Below, one piece after another: positions 1 through 6,542 of a stretch of DNA of 8,770 bases; position 1 is the stretch's first letter, and each line of letters opens with the position of its first letter. Source of the stretch: Nitratiruptor sp. Lineage in GTDB: Bacteria > Campylobacterota > Campylobacteria > Campylobacterales > Nitratiruptoraceae. Below the pieces are notes generated by a model, which saw only the letters and a list, made by a program, of their open reading frames with translations, made no database searches and had not been told where the DNA came from. The DNA is taken from the NCBI GenBank assembly GCA_015494595.1, contig WGAX01000129.1, positions 1 to 8,770 on the forward strand. The letters run 5' to 3'. The position numbers were made by a program, and so were the translations under genes.

Positions 1-707
1 CGAAGTTTTTTGGACTCTTCTGTGAAGCTATCGCTACTCATCACAGCCCCACCAAGACCATCTCGCCCCGTTTTGCTACCTACATAGATAACTGGGTTGC
101 CTACTCCCTCCGCCCTTCCATAAAAGATTTCATCTTGTTTGCAAATCCCTAAGCTAAAAGCGTTAACCAAGATATTGCCGTTGTAGCACTCTTCAAAGCT
201 CATCTCTCCGCCAATGGTAGGCACGCCTACGCAGTTGCCATAGCCTCCAATGCCTGCAACTACGCCGCGCACCAAGTAGCGCTGATGAGCCCCAATTTCA
301 TCCTCTCTTTTCACTTCACCAAAGCGCAAAGCATTCAAATTTGCAACCGGGCGTGCCCCCATCGTAAATACATCGCGTAAAATCCCACCAACGCCAGTGG
401 CTGCTCCTTGATATGGCTCGATGAAACTCGGGTGATTGTGGCTCTCCATCTTGAAAACTGCAGCATATCCATCGCCTATATCTATAACTCCAGCATTCTC
501 ACCTGGTCCTTGAATGACCCAAGGTGCCTCTGTGGGAAAATCTCTAAGATACTTTTTACTCGATTTATAGCTACAGTGCTCACTCCACATTGCACTAAAG
601 ATACCAAGTTCTACAAGGTTTGGCTCTCTGCCAAGAATCTTTTTAATATGCTCGTAATCTTCCATTGATAATTTATGGGCTTGTAGAATTTCCTGAAGAT
701 TTTGCAT
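1..707 (-). CDS. purL: Phosphoribosylformylglycinamidine synthase, small-type PurL subunit (5' part, cut by window edge)
   Basis: PurL catalyses the ATP-dependent amidation of FGAR to FGAM in cytosolic de novo purine synthesis. Small-type PurL works with PurQ (glutaminase) and PurS. I translated the minus strand by hand from the ATG at 707: 235 codons stay open to the window edge with no frameshift, roughly a third of the usual ~730-residue protein. Recognisable parts are SAMWSEHCSYKSSK (residues 38-51, with the family's active-site His), GPGENAGV (67-74), the metal/nucleotide loop ESHNHPS (88-94), GVGGILRD (105-112) and GSKTGRDGLGGA (210-221). A Shine-Dalgarno AAGGAA lies about 7 bases upstream of the ATG. 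The gene follows oorC in the same direction, but the 123-base gap holds a hairpin and a promoter-like sequence, and the function is unrelated to the TCA genes. I infer an independent transcription unit. Identity is secure; the C-terminal part is not visible. Confidence 0.95.
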   Translation of the reverse strand, partial: MQNLQEILQAHKLSMEDYEHIKKILGREPNLVELGIFSAMWSEHCSYKSSKKYLRDFPTEAPWVIQGPGENAGVIDIGDGYAAVFKMESHNHPSFIEPYQGAATGVGGILRDVFTMGARPVANLNALRFGEVKREDEIGAHQRYLVRGVVAGIGGYGNCVGVPTIGGEMSFEECYNGNILVNAFSLGICKQDEIFYGRAEGVGNPVIYVGSKTGRDGLGGAVMSSDSFTEESKKL

Positions 708-734
708 CGAGTTTCCTTGATAATTTTTTGTCTG

Positions 735-768
735 ATTCTATCTAAAAAAGGATTTAAAAAAGGTAAAA
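735..768 (-). promoter_or_regulatory. purL: Probable sigma-70 promoter of purL
   Basis: On the minus strand a -10-like TAGAAT (740-735) lies 27 bases before the purL ATG. Upstream of it are three T-tracts (749-744, 761-756, 768-765) spaced roughly one helical turn apart. Campylobacter and Helicobacter vegetative promoters are known for a good -10 box with periodic T-richness instead of a conserved -35 box, and this matches. Transcription would start near 728, giving a leader of about 20 bases. The assignment rests on pattern only. Confidence 0.42.
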
Positions 769-808
769 TTGACGAAGAAAAGAGTGCTAGCAGATGTTTA
801 TAGAGGCT

Positions 809-829
809 GTTGTGCCCAGAGGGCACAAC
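809..829 (-). terminator. Perfect 9-bp hairpin just after oorC, probable transcript end of the TCA operon
   Basis: The minus strand reads GTTGTGCCC, loop TCT, GGGCACAAC, starting one base after the oorC TAA. The stem is perfect, with five G-C pairs. No T-tract follows directly: the next T-rich run on this strand (CTCTTTTCTT) is about 25 bases further on. It is therefore a textbook stem but not a textbook Rho-independent terminator. It could instead be a 3'-end stabilising structure trimmed back after Rho-dependent termination. Its position between two unrelated functions favours an end-of-operon role. Confidence 0.5.
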
Positions 830-830
830 T

Positions 831-1445
831 TTAGATCGCGCAGATATCTTTGGCTTTGAGAGCTTCCGCTTCAGCTACTGTTTTGATGCGGCCTTTGGCT
901 TTGGCCTCCTTTGCATATTTCACACCAAGATTATAAGCAGTTTTATTGAGCTCCACAAACTTTGGAGGCACTTTTGAGATCATTGTCTCATATACAAGCT
1001 CTTCATCCAACACTTTTGTCATCTCAATAGTCACACCAAGGGCTACGACAGATTGGGTAACCACATTACCTACCTCTTCTTTTGCGATGGAGATAATAGG
1101 AATAGCATACATCTCCCATCTGTCAAGATCCTCTTGTGTAGGAGTTACAAGGTTTGGCTCAAATACAATAATACCGCCATCTTTTACCCCACTTTTAAAC
1201 TGATTATAGCTCACTTGTGCAGTGGAGAGCATATACTCAATCTCACCCTCATTTGCATAAGGATAGAGAATTTCCTCATCATCAAGAATAATGTCCACCT
1301 TTGTTGGACCGCCTCGCACTTGTGAGGTATATGTAGCAGCCTTTACACCATAGCCACCAGCTTTAATCTTTGCAGCAGCCAAAATCTCACCAGCAAGCAA
1401 AACACCCTGCCCGCCAACACCTGTAAATCGTAGTTGATGTCTCAT
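831..1445 (-). CDS. oorC: 2-oxoglutarate:acceptor oxidoreductase, gamma subunit
   Basis: OorC is the gamma-domain subunit of the CoA-dependent 2-oxoglutarate:ferredoxin-type oxidoreductase, which interconverts 2-oxoglutarate and succinyl-CoA plus CO2 in the cytosol. The 204-residue protein has the family N-terminus with the glycine loop GVGGQGV (residues 9-15), which belongs to the CoA-binding gamma domain, and the conserved SQVRGG (41-46). The length is normal. An in-frame TTG exists 6 bases upstream (1451), but it leaves only 2 bases after the AGGA of the ribosome site, whereas the ATG at 1445 leaves 8, so I chose the ATG. It is the last gene of the oorDABC set. It is separated from oorB by 85 bases holding two hairpins, the loosest junction inside the set, so its level may be set partly independently. 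Assignment to 2-oxoglutarate rather than pyruvate rests on the neighbouring icd, sucCD and oorD. Confidence 0.95.
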   Translation of the reverse strand: MRHQLRFTGVGGQGVLLAGEILAAAKIKAGGYGVKAATYTSQVRGGPTKVDIILDDEEILYPYANEGEIEYMLSTAQVSYNQFKSGVKDGGIIVFEPNLVTPTQEDLDRWEMYAIPIISIAKEEVGNVVTQSVVALGVTIEMTKVLDEELVYETMISKVPPKFVELNKTAYNLGVKYAKEAKAKGRIKTVAEAEALKAKDICAI

Positions 1446-1451
1446 AGTCAA

Positions 1452-1459
1452 CTTCCTTT
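1452..1459 (-). promoter_or_regulatory. oorC: Ribosome binding site deciding the oorC start
   Basis: The minus strand reads AAAGGAAG. Its AGGA core is 8 bases from the ATG at 1445 but only 2 bases from the in-frame TTG at 1451, so the ATG is favoured. Confidence 0.7.
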
Positions 1460-1479
1460 GAGTTTGTTTTTGTTATTTC

Positions 1480-1512
1480 TTTGAATAACTACTATGAGCG
1501 TAGCGATTCAAA
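1480..1512 (-). other. Imperfect hairpin B in the oorB-oorC gap
   Basis: The outer arms TTTGAAT (1480-1486) and ATTCAAA (1506-1512) form 7 pairs. A symmetrical 2x2 internal loop follows, then the inner arms CTAC (1489-1492) and GTAG (1500-1503) around a 7-base loop. It shares its two outermost bases with hairpin A (1511-1529), so the structures abut like stacked stems. It sits in the untranslated gap before oorC, ending about 20 bases before the ribosome site. An mRNA-processing or stability role is possible; nothing here identifies a ligand-binding element. Confidence 0.5.
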
Positions 1513-1529
1513 AGGAGCAAAGCCCCTTT
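1511..1529 (-). terminator. Hairpin A after oorB: weak terminator or attenuator candidate
   Basis: Read on the minus strand: AAAGGGGC, loop TTT, GCTCCTTT, one base after the oorB TAA. All eight positions pair, one of them G-T. The 3' arm runs into a short TTTT, so this is the most terminator-like structure inside the operon. Because oorC must be made with OorA, B and D, I infer partial read-through rather than a true end. A pure 3'-end stabiliser for the upstream messenger is the alternative. Confidence 0.45.
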
Positions 1530-1530
1530 A

Positions 1531-2385
1531 TTAGAATGGTTTTACCTGTACAGGTATATCTACTTTTTTCTTGTTCTGTGCCGCTTCGATAACAAGGTCG
1601 TAAGCATCACAATACTCCATCTGATCATCTATATGATGGAGGATGCCTGTTGGGAAGTAGTTGATCTTCTCCTCTTCTGGGAGTTTATCATATTTAGCTT
1701 TACTCATTGTAATACTATCAATCCAATTTTGATTTTGGATCGCTTCACCCATCTTATTTTTACGACCCAAGTTTACATGACAATTGCTAAATACATCAAA
1801 GAAGCTAAAACCTCTATGCTCAAACCCTTTGATAAACATCTTCTCAAGCTTTTTCGGATCTGTGACAGTCTCTCTAGCAATAAATGTAGCTCCTGCCCCT
1901 TCAGCTAGTTTACATGCATCAAATGTAGGATCCACATTACCATACTGCGTAGTAACTGCCCAAAATCCCTTAGGTGTAGTTGGACTTACTTGTGAGTTGG
2001 TTAGTCCATAGATAAAGTTGTTGATAAGAATGAAATTAAGATCGATGTTTCTACGACATCCATGAATTGTGTGGTTACCACCAATTGCTAGTCCATCACC
2101 ATCTCCTGCTACTACAATCACATGCTTATCAGGATTTGCAAGCTTAATCCCTGTTGCGTATGCTACGGTTCGCCCGTGAGTAGTATGCACAGTATTACAG
2201 TTAAGATACGAGCTAAAACGCCCACTACACCCAATTCCACTCACCACACACACATCATCCATATTCCATCCAAGCTTATCAATCGCACGAATAACAGCTT
2301 TAAGAATGATTCCATCACCACATCCCCAACACCAAAGTGTTGGCATCTTGTCCGTTCGTAGATATTCATTGTAATTAAATGCCAT
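1531..2385 (-). CDS. oorB: 2-oxoglutarate:acceptor oxidoreductase, beta (thiamine diphosphate) subunit
   Basis: OorB carries the thiamine diphosphate site and, in this family, a [4Fe-4S] cluster passing electrons to the ferredoxin-like OorD. The 284-residue protein starts MAFNYNEYL and shows WCWGCGDG (residues 18-25, cysteine-rich cluster motif), VVSGIGCSGR (47-56), GDGDGLAIGG (94-103) and INNFIYGLTNSQ (121-132). The GDGD...NN pair is the Mg-thiamine diphosphate binding signature. The open frame extends upstream to 2472, but that would overlap oorA by over 70 bases. The ATG at 2385 has a purine-rich site (GGGGGAG) just before it and begins the conserved N-terminus. It lies 10 bases after the oorA stop, so the two are surely cotranscribed. 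SPTTPKG (134-140), just after the NN motif, matches the KorB/OorB branch as I recall it, though residue-level specificity cannot be proven by eye. Confidence 0.96.
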   Translation of the reverse strand: MAFNYNEYLRTDKMPTLWCWGCGDGIILKAVIRAIDKLGWNMDDVCVVSGIGCSGRFSSYLNCNTVHTTHGRTVAYATGIKLANPDKHVIVVAGDGDGLAIGGNHTIHGCRRNIDLNFILINNFIYGLTNSQVSPTTPKGFWAVTTQYGNVDPTFDACKLAEGAGATFIARETVTDPKKLEKMFIKGFEHRGFSFFDVFSNCHVNLGRKNKMGEAIQNQNWIDSITMSKAKYDKLPEEEKINYFPTGILHHIDDQMEYCDAYDLVIEAAQNKKKVDIPVQVKPF

Positions 2386-2395
2386 AATCTCCCCC

Positions 2396-3544
2396 TTATA
2401 TACCCATCTCTTTGAGTTTTTCAATGATTTCTGCAGGACTAATAGGTCTACCGTTTGCTTTATTGAGTGCAACTGGGCGCTTTTTCATAACTCTCTCTAC
2501 CTCATCAATATATTGTCCCATATTGAGCTCTGGCATCAAGATCTTTTCTGCTGGGAATCTCTCCCCTATCTCTTTCATCTTATCCTCTGGGCTTGGCCAA
2601 AGGGTAATTGGTCGAAACATTCCAACCTTTTTACCTTGCTCTCTTAGTCTATTAATCGCTTCTCTTGCACTTCTACTCACACTTCCATAAGCAACAATAA
2701 GCCATTCAGCGTCATCAAGCATATACTCCTCATAGCTATCAAGCAGATCTTTTCTTCGTACATCGATCTTTCTATGAAGTCTCTCAATGAGGTTCTGACA
2801 AATCTCAGCGTCTTCTGTTGGGAAGCCTGTAGGTCCGTGATGAAGCCCTGTCAGGTGGAACCTATATCCTTGAAACATCGGAGGAATAACTGCAGGCTTA
2901 TCAAGTGGCACATCAAATGGCTTAAACTCCTCTTTTGGAATAGATGGATCTGGTGTAGCCCTATTTACAATTGAGGCTTGCACCTCTTCCAAATCTGGTA
3001 GTACTGCTTTACCATGCATGTGTCCAAGCGTTTCATCCAAAAGCACAAATACAATTGTCATAAGCTCTTCAGCCACATTAAATGCTCTTACAACCTCCGT
3101 ATAACACTCTTCTAAGCTTCCTGGACAAAAAGTGATTGATTTGTAATCACCATGTGTCGGAGCTTTTGCTTGGTTAATATCACCTTGTTGCACGCGAGTG
3201 GGTAGACCAGTTGATGGACCGCCACGCATAACATTTGTAATGACAAGTGGCGTTTCAGTCATAAACCCAAGACCAATCTGCTCAGATTTAAGACTAATTC
3301 CCGGTCCAGAAGTATTTGTCATAGATTTCACACCACTCATACTAGCACCCAAGGCTACAGCAATACCACCAATCTCATCCTCCATCTGGATAAACTTGCC
3401 ACCAACTCTTGGCAACAGTACACTCATCTCATGTGCGATTTCACTCGATGGAGTAATTGGATACCCACCAAAAAATTTACATCCCGCATCTATTGCAGCT
3501 TTTGCAGCCAATTCGTTACCGCTAGATATTACCTCTCTTGCCAT
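2396..3544 (-). CDS. oorA: 2-oxoglutarate:acceptor oxidoreductase, alpha subunit
   Basis: OorA is the large subunit that, with OorB, forms the thiamine diphosphate active site; it contributes the substrate-binding pyrimidine and transketolase-C-like domains. The 382 residues include GGYPITPSSEI (26-36, the YPITPS signature of the family), SMTNTSGPGISLK (74-86), GGPSTGLPTRVQQGD (108-122) and a C-terminal domain from about 280 (WLIVAYGSVSRSAREAI) that ends with the interface segment NMGQYIDEVERV (341-352). Length is normal for OorA/KorA. The ATG at 3544 is preceded by AAGGAG whose first bases overlap the oorD stop (TAAGGAG), which suggests translational coupling. Gaps are 9 bases to oorD and 10 bases to oorB. 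The substrate could in principle be another 2-oxoacid, but an OorD partner together with icd and sucCD in the same operon makes 2-oxoglutarate the strong choice. Confidence 0.96.
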   Translation of the reverse strand: MAREVISSGNELAAKAAIDAGCKFFGGYPITPSSEIAHEMSVLLPRVGGKFIQMEDEIGGIAVALGASMSGVKSMTNTSGPGISLKSEQIGLGFMTETPLVITNVMRGGPSTGLPTRVQQGDINQAKAPTHGDYKSITFCPGSLEECYTEVVRAFNVAEELMTIVFVLLDETLGHMHGKAVLPDLEEVQASIVNRATPDPSIPKEEFKPFDVPLDKPAVIPPMFQGYRFHLTGLHHGPTGFPTEDAEICQNLIERLHRKIDVRRKDLLDSYEEYMLDDAEWLIVAYGSVSRSAREAINRLREQGKKVGMFRPITLWPSPEDKMKEIGERFPAEKILMPELNMGQYIDEVERVMKKRPVALNKANGRPISPAEIIEKLKEMGI

Positions 3545-3553
3545 TCTTTCTCC

Positions 3554-3892
3554 TTATGCACAAAGTGCTTTGATATCTTCTTCGCGAGCCATATAGTGGT
3601 TTTTCTTGATAGCTTCCGCTCGCTCTTTTGCCTCTTTTGTAAGTTTTGCAAACTTATACTCTTTTCTATCTGCTACCATAATTGCAAAGTCTGGACACTC
3701 AAGCTCACAATCATTACATCCGATACAAGCTTCTGGATAGACAACCTTTACCATTGCACCAAGAATCGTTTTTGGCTCTGGAACCATTGCAAGTACACCT
3801 GCTGGGCAGTATGCTACACACAAATCGCAGGCTTTACAGTTTTTCTCTTCCACCCATACAGGCGTATTTTCAGGGGCCTTTATCAATCCCAT
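3554..3892 (-). CDS. oorD: 2-oxoglutarate:acceptor oxidoreductase, delta (2x[4Fe-4S] ferredoxin-like) subunit
   Basis: OorD is the small electron-transfer subunit relaying electrons between the OorB active site and the external acceptor or donor (ferredoxin, flavodoxin or a quinone-linked partner). The 112 residues hold two full CxxCxxCxxxCP motifs: Cys 19/22/25/29 and Cys 56/59/62/66, as in bacterial-type 2[4Fe-4S] ferredoxins. A lysine/glutamate-rich tail of about 40 residues follows (from about 75 to 112). There is no signal peptide or membrane segment, so it is cytosolic. The ATG at 3892 follows AAAGGAG at good spacing. A 28-base gap separates it from sucD, the widest inside the mdh-to-oorB block, and 9 bases separate it from oorA. 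The ferredoxin-like subunit encoded first is the usual arrangement of this cluster. By itself the sequence could be any dicluster ferredoxin; position fixes the call. Confidence 0.95.
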   Translation of the reverse strand: MGLIKAPENTPVWVEEKNCKACDLCVAYCPAGVLAMVPEPKTILGAMVKVVYPEACIGCNDCELECPDFAIMVADRKEYKFAKLTKEAKERAEAIKKNHYMAREEDIKALCA

Positions 3893-3911
3893 AATACTCT
3901 CCTTTATATTA

Positions 3912-3930
3912 AAATAAATTCTATTTATTT
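3912..3930. repeat. All-A/T perfect palindrome covering the sucD stop codon
   Basis: AAATAAAT (3912-3919) and ATTTATTT (3923-3930) form 8 perfect A-T pairs around a 3-base loop. The 3' arm contains the last sucD codons, and the TAG stop (3921-3923) sits at the loop. It has no G-C pair, so a stable RNA hairpin is doubtful. It may be a chance result of low-complexity A/T sequence or a locally easily melted DNA site. Confidence 0.35.
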
Positions 3931-4793
3931 AAAGCTTTTGCTACAGTCTTCCCAATATCTGCTGGAGATTTAACTACATGCACACCTGCAGCAGCAAGTG
4001 CTTCCATCTTCTCTTGGGCAGTTCCTTGCCCGCCGCTAATGATTGCACCTGCGTGCCCCATTCTTTTACCCTTTGGAGCAGTCTGGCCAGCGATAAATGC
4101 AACAACTGGTTTAGTAATGTTTTCTTTGATAAACTCAGCAGCCTCAATCTCCAAAGTCCCTCCAATCTCACCAATCATTACAATAGCCTCAGTCTCTGGA
4201 TCTGCTTCAAAGAGAGGCAAAAGCTGCTTGTAGCTGAGCCCAATGATAGGATCACCACCAATACCAACAGCCGTAGTGATGCCAAGACCCTCTTTTACTA
4301 CCTGGTTACTTGCTTCATAGGTAAGTGTTCCAGATTTACTAATAAGACCTACATTACCTTTTTTGAAGATAAAACCTGGCATAATACCAATCTTACACTC
4401 TTCTGCAGTAATAATACCCGGGCAGTTTGGCCCAATAGTCTTCATCCCCTTCTTGGTAGCATACATCTTTGCATACATCATATCTTTAACAGGAGCACCC
4501 TCAGTAATGATCACTGCAAGCTCAATACCAGCATCGGCAGCCTCCATAACTGCATCAGCAGTAAAGGCAGGAGGCACAAAAATCATACTCACAGTAGCCC
4601 CTGTAGCATCTACTGCCTCTTGTACAGTATTAAAAACTGGACGATCTAGATGAGTCTGCCCACCTTTGCCTGGAGTCACCCCTCCAACAATCTGCGTACC
4701 ATACTCAATGCACTGCTGGGAATGAAAAGTCCCCTCTTTTCCTGTAAAACCTTGCACTATTACTTTTGTATCTTTATTAACCAAAATACTCAT
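3921..4793 (-). CDS. sucD: Succinyl-CoA synthetase (ADP/GDP-forming), alpha subunit
   Basis: SucD binds CoA and carries the phosphorylated histidine of succinyl-CoA synthetase, which reversibly couples succinyl-CoA and succinate with a nucleoside triphosphate. In reductive carbon flow it makes succinyl-CoA for the Oor enzyme. The 290-residue length is standard. Visible are the N-terminal CoA-binding loop QGFTGKEG (14-21), GGVTPGKGG (37-45), GPNCPGII (121-128), the ligase domain segment SKSGTLTYE (152-160), and KGKRMGHAGAI (241-251), with His247 the expected phospho-histidine. The ATG overlaps the sucC stop by one base (TAATG), and its AAAGGAG site lies inside the sucC end, so translation is probably coupled for a 1:1 subunit ratio. 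oorD follows after 28 bases. No anomalies. Confidence 0.97.
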   Translation of the reverse strand: MSILVNKDTKVIVQGFTGKEGTFHSQQCIEYGTQIVGGVTPGKGGQTHLDRPVFNTVQEAVDATGATVSMIFVPPAFTADAVMEAADAGIELAVIITEGAPVKDMMYAKMYATKKGMKTIGPNCPGIITAEECKIGIMPGFIFKKGNVGLISKSGTLTYEASNQVVKEGLGITTAVGIGGDPIIGLSYKQLLPLFEADPETEAIVMIGEIGGTLEIEAAEFIKENITKPVVAFIAGQTAPKGKRMGHAGAIISGGQGTAQEKMEALAAAGVHVVKSPADIGKTVAKALNK

Positions 4794-5965
4794 TATAGCT
4801 CTCCTTTCGCAGCAGCTACCGCTTTTTTGGCTCCATCTGCTAGATCAGTTGCAGGGATAATATTTTTAATGTTAGCATTTTTAAGGATTTCAGCTGCTTC
4901 ATCGGCATTGGTGCCATCAAGGCGCACAATTACTGGCACACTTACTTCTACCTGCTGTGTCGCTTGCAAAATACCATTAGCAATACGATCACAGCGCACA
5001 ATTCCACCAAAGATATTGACAAAAATAGATTTTACATTCTCATCTTGCAAAATAAGCTCAAATCCTTTTGCTACTGTCTCAGGATTTGCACCGCCTCCAA
5101 CATCGAGGAAATTTGCAGGCTCACCACCTTCGTGCTTGATAATATCCATAGTCGCCATAGCAAGACCTGCACCATTAACCATACATCCTACATTACCATC
5201 AAGATTAACATAGCTTAGCCCATATTTTGCAGCCTCTACCTCAATTGGATCCTCTTCACTTAAGTCTCTCATTTCAGCAATATCTGGATGTCTAAAGAGT
5301 GCGTTATCATCAAAGCCCATTTTCGCATCAAGAGCCAAAAACTCTCCACTTCCGGTTTTGATAAGCGGGTTAATCTCTATTAAATTTGCATCTTTATCCA
5401 TATAGACTTTATAAAGAGCCTGAGCAAATTGAATAAATGGTTTCATCTCTTCTTTGGCTAGTCCCAAACCAAAAGCAAGCTTTCTGCCATGAAACCCTTG
5501 AAAACCTATTGTTGGATCAATGGCTACTTTGATGATTTTCTCAGGAGTTTTTGCAGCCACCTCTTCAATCTCCATACCACCTTCAGTGGAAGCCATCATT
5601 ACTGGCATTTCAGAGCTTCTATCTAGCACCATACCCAGATAGTACTCTTTTTGAATATCTGCACCCTCTTCGATGTAAACCTTTTCCACCTTTTTACCCT
5701 CAGGCCCAGTCTGGTGCGTCACGAGAGTCATACCTAACATCTCTTCAGCTATCTTTTCCACCTCATCCAGGCTTCTTGCTAGCTTCACACCGCCAGCTTT
5801 TCCTCTTCCACCAGCGTGAATTTGGGCTTTGACAACCCAAAGATCGCCTCCTAGCTCCTCTGCTACTTTTCTAGCCTCAGGCCCGCTAAAAGCTACGCCA
5901 CCTCTTGGCACAGGAACGCCATAAGATCGAAAGATCTCTTTGGCTTGATACTCATGAATATTCAT
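4793..5965 (-). CDS. sucC: Succinyl-CoA synthetase (ADP/GDP-forming), beta subunit
   Basis: SucC is the ATP-grasp subunit that binds the nucleotide and, with SucD, interconverts succinate and succinyl-CoA. The protein is 390 residues, close to the family norm. It opens with MNIHEYQAKEIF (1-12), has the ATP-grasp glycine loop HAGGRGKAGGVK (50-61), the metal-binding segment LIEINPL (195-201), and the C-terminal ligase domain with NGAGLAMATMD (264-274), FLDVGGGA (286-293) and NIFGGIVRCD (317-326). The frame is open to 6046 but that would run into the fumarase beta gene; the ATG at 5965 begins the conserved N-terminus and follows AAAGGAGA closely. It lies 13 bases after the fumarase beta stop and overlaps sucD by one base. 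Whether it prefers ATP or GTP cannot be read reliably by eye. Confidence 0.97.
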   Translation of the reverse strand: MNIHEYQAKEIFRSYGVPVPRGGVAFSGPEARKVAEELGGDLWVVKAQIHAGGRGKAGGVKLARSLDEVEKIAEEMLGMTLVTHQTGPEGKKVEKVYIEEGADIQKEYYLGMVLDRSSEMPVMMASTEGGMEIEEVAAKTPEKIIKVAIDPTIGFQGFHGRKLAFGLGLAKEEMKPFIQFAQALYKVYMDKDANLIEINPLIKTGSGEFLALDAKMGFDDNALFRHPDIAEMRDLSEEDPIEVEAAKYGLSYVNLDGNVGCMVNGAGLAMATMDIIKHEGGEPANFLDVGGGANPETVAKGFELILQDENVKSIFVNIFGGIVRCDRIANGILQATQQVEVSVPVIVRLDGTNADEAAEILKNANIKNIIPATDLADGAKKAVAAAKGEL

Positions 5966-5978
5966 ACTCTCTCCTTTC

Positions 5979-6533
5979 TTATTCTTTTGCCCACTCTTTT
6001 CTACCCTCTTCATAGAGATCGTTGCCATAGGTATCATTGACAACAACCACAGGAAAATCCTCTACCACAAGGCGCCTTACAGCCTCTGGTCCAAGCTCAG
6101 GATAGGCAATAACTTCAGCCTCTTTAATACGCTTTGCCAAAAGAGCTCCTGCTCCTCCTACTGCACCAAAATAGACGGCTTTATACTTTTTGCAAGCCTC
6201 TTTGACTGCTTCGTTCCTTTTGCCCTTGCCAATCATTCCCTTCAAACCATGCTCGATGAGCGTTGGCGCATAGCTATCCATCCTATAACTCGTAGTAGGC
6301 CCTGCACTTCCTATTACCTCGCCTGGTTTTGGAGGAGTGGGTCCTACATAGTAGATCACTGCTCCTTGTAGCTCAAAAGGGAGCTTCTCACCTTTTTCAA
6401 TAAGCTCTACCAATCTTTTATGCGCAGCATCCCTAGCTGTATAGAGTGTGCCGCTAAGATAGACTATATCTCCAGCTTTTAGTTTGCTTACATCCTCATC
6501 ACTCAAAGGTGTTTGTAATTTATACTCAGCCAT
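5979..6533 (-). CDS. fumB: Fumarate hydratase class I, beta subunit (two-subunit type)
   Basis: This is the C-terminal-domain subunit of a heterodimeric, oxygen-sensitive, iron-sulfur fumarase that reversibly hydrates fumarate to L-malate. The 184 residues match the beta family: LSGTLYTARDAAHKR (26-40, including the conserved RDAAH), GPTPPKPGEVIGSAGPTTSYRMD read in parts as GPTPPKPGEVIG (64-75) and GPTTSYRMD (78-86), KGMIGKG (98-104), FGAVGGAGAL (122-131) and YPELGPEAVRRL (144-155). There is no Cys-rich site; the cluster ligands are in the alpha subunit. ATG at 6533, with AAGGAT formed from the upstream TAA stop. It lies 9 bases after the alpha gene. The name fumB follows usage for split fumarases and is not the E. 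coli FumB isozyme. The related L-tartrate dehydratase (TtdB) is the alternative, but the TCA neighbours favour fumarase. Confidence 0.92.
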   Translation of the reverse strand: MAEYKLQTPLSDEDVSKLKAGDIVYLSGTLYTARDAAHKRLVELIEKGEKLPFELQGAVIYYVGPTPPKPGEVIGSAGPTTSYRMDSYAPTLIEHGLKGMIGKGKRNEAVKEACKKYKAVYFGAVGGAGALLAKRIKEAEVIAYPELGPEAVRRLVVEDFPVVVVNDTYGNDLYEEGRKEWAKE

Positions 6534-6542
6534 TAGTAATCC

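Noticed and set aside
1..707. Possible disruption of purL because no long frame is obvious at the window start
   Set aside because: Codon-by-codon reading from the ATG at 707 to base 3 gives an uninterrupted PurL N-terminus; the gene is only truncated by the window edge.
611..826. Minus-strand 71-codon frame starting in the hairpin after oorC
   Set aside because: It starts at a GTG within the hairpin, without a convincing ribosome site, and overlaps the purL start in another frame; the protein shows no family features.
1446..1530. Riboswitch or small RNA in the oorB-oorC gap
   Set aside because: The gap is only 85 bases with two simple hairpins. I see no conserved core of a known riboswitch class and no promoter good enough for a separate RNA.
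2386..2472. 29-residue N-terminal extension of oorB
   Set aside because: It would overlap the 3' end of oorA in another frame. The ATG at 2385 has the ribosome site and starts the conserved protein.
3431..3973. Plus-strand open frame (180 codons) opposite oorA start, oorD and sucD end
   Set aside because: It crosses three real genes and their gaps. The cysteine-rich look comes from reading conserved sequence backward, and there is no independent support.
3978..4649. Long plus-strand open frame (223 codons) opposite sucD
   Set aside because: It is fully antisense to a strongly conserved gene, its translation is rich in Cys, His and Asn without any recognisable domain, and no ribosome site or promoter is evident. 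It is a by-product of codon use in sucD.
4650..5213. Plus-strand open frame (187 codons) opposite sucC/sucD
   Set aside because: Antisense to well-supported coding sequence, low-complexity Ser/Ala/Pro content, no domain.
5966..6046. 27-residue N-terminal extension of sucC
   Set aside because: It overlaps the end of the fumarase beta gene; the canonical MNIHEYQAKE start with a strong ribosome site is at 5965.
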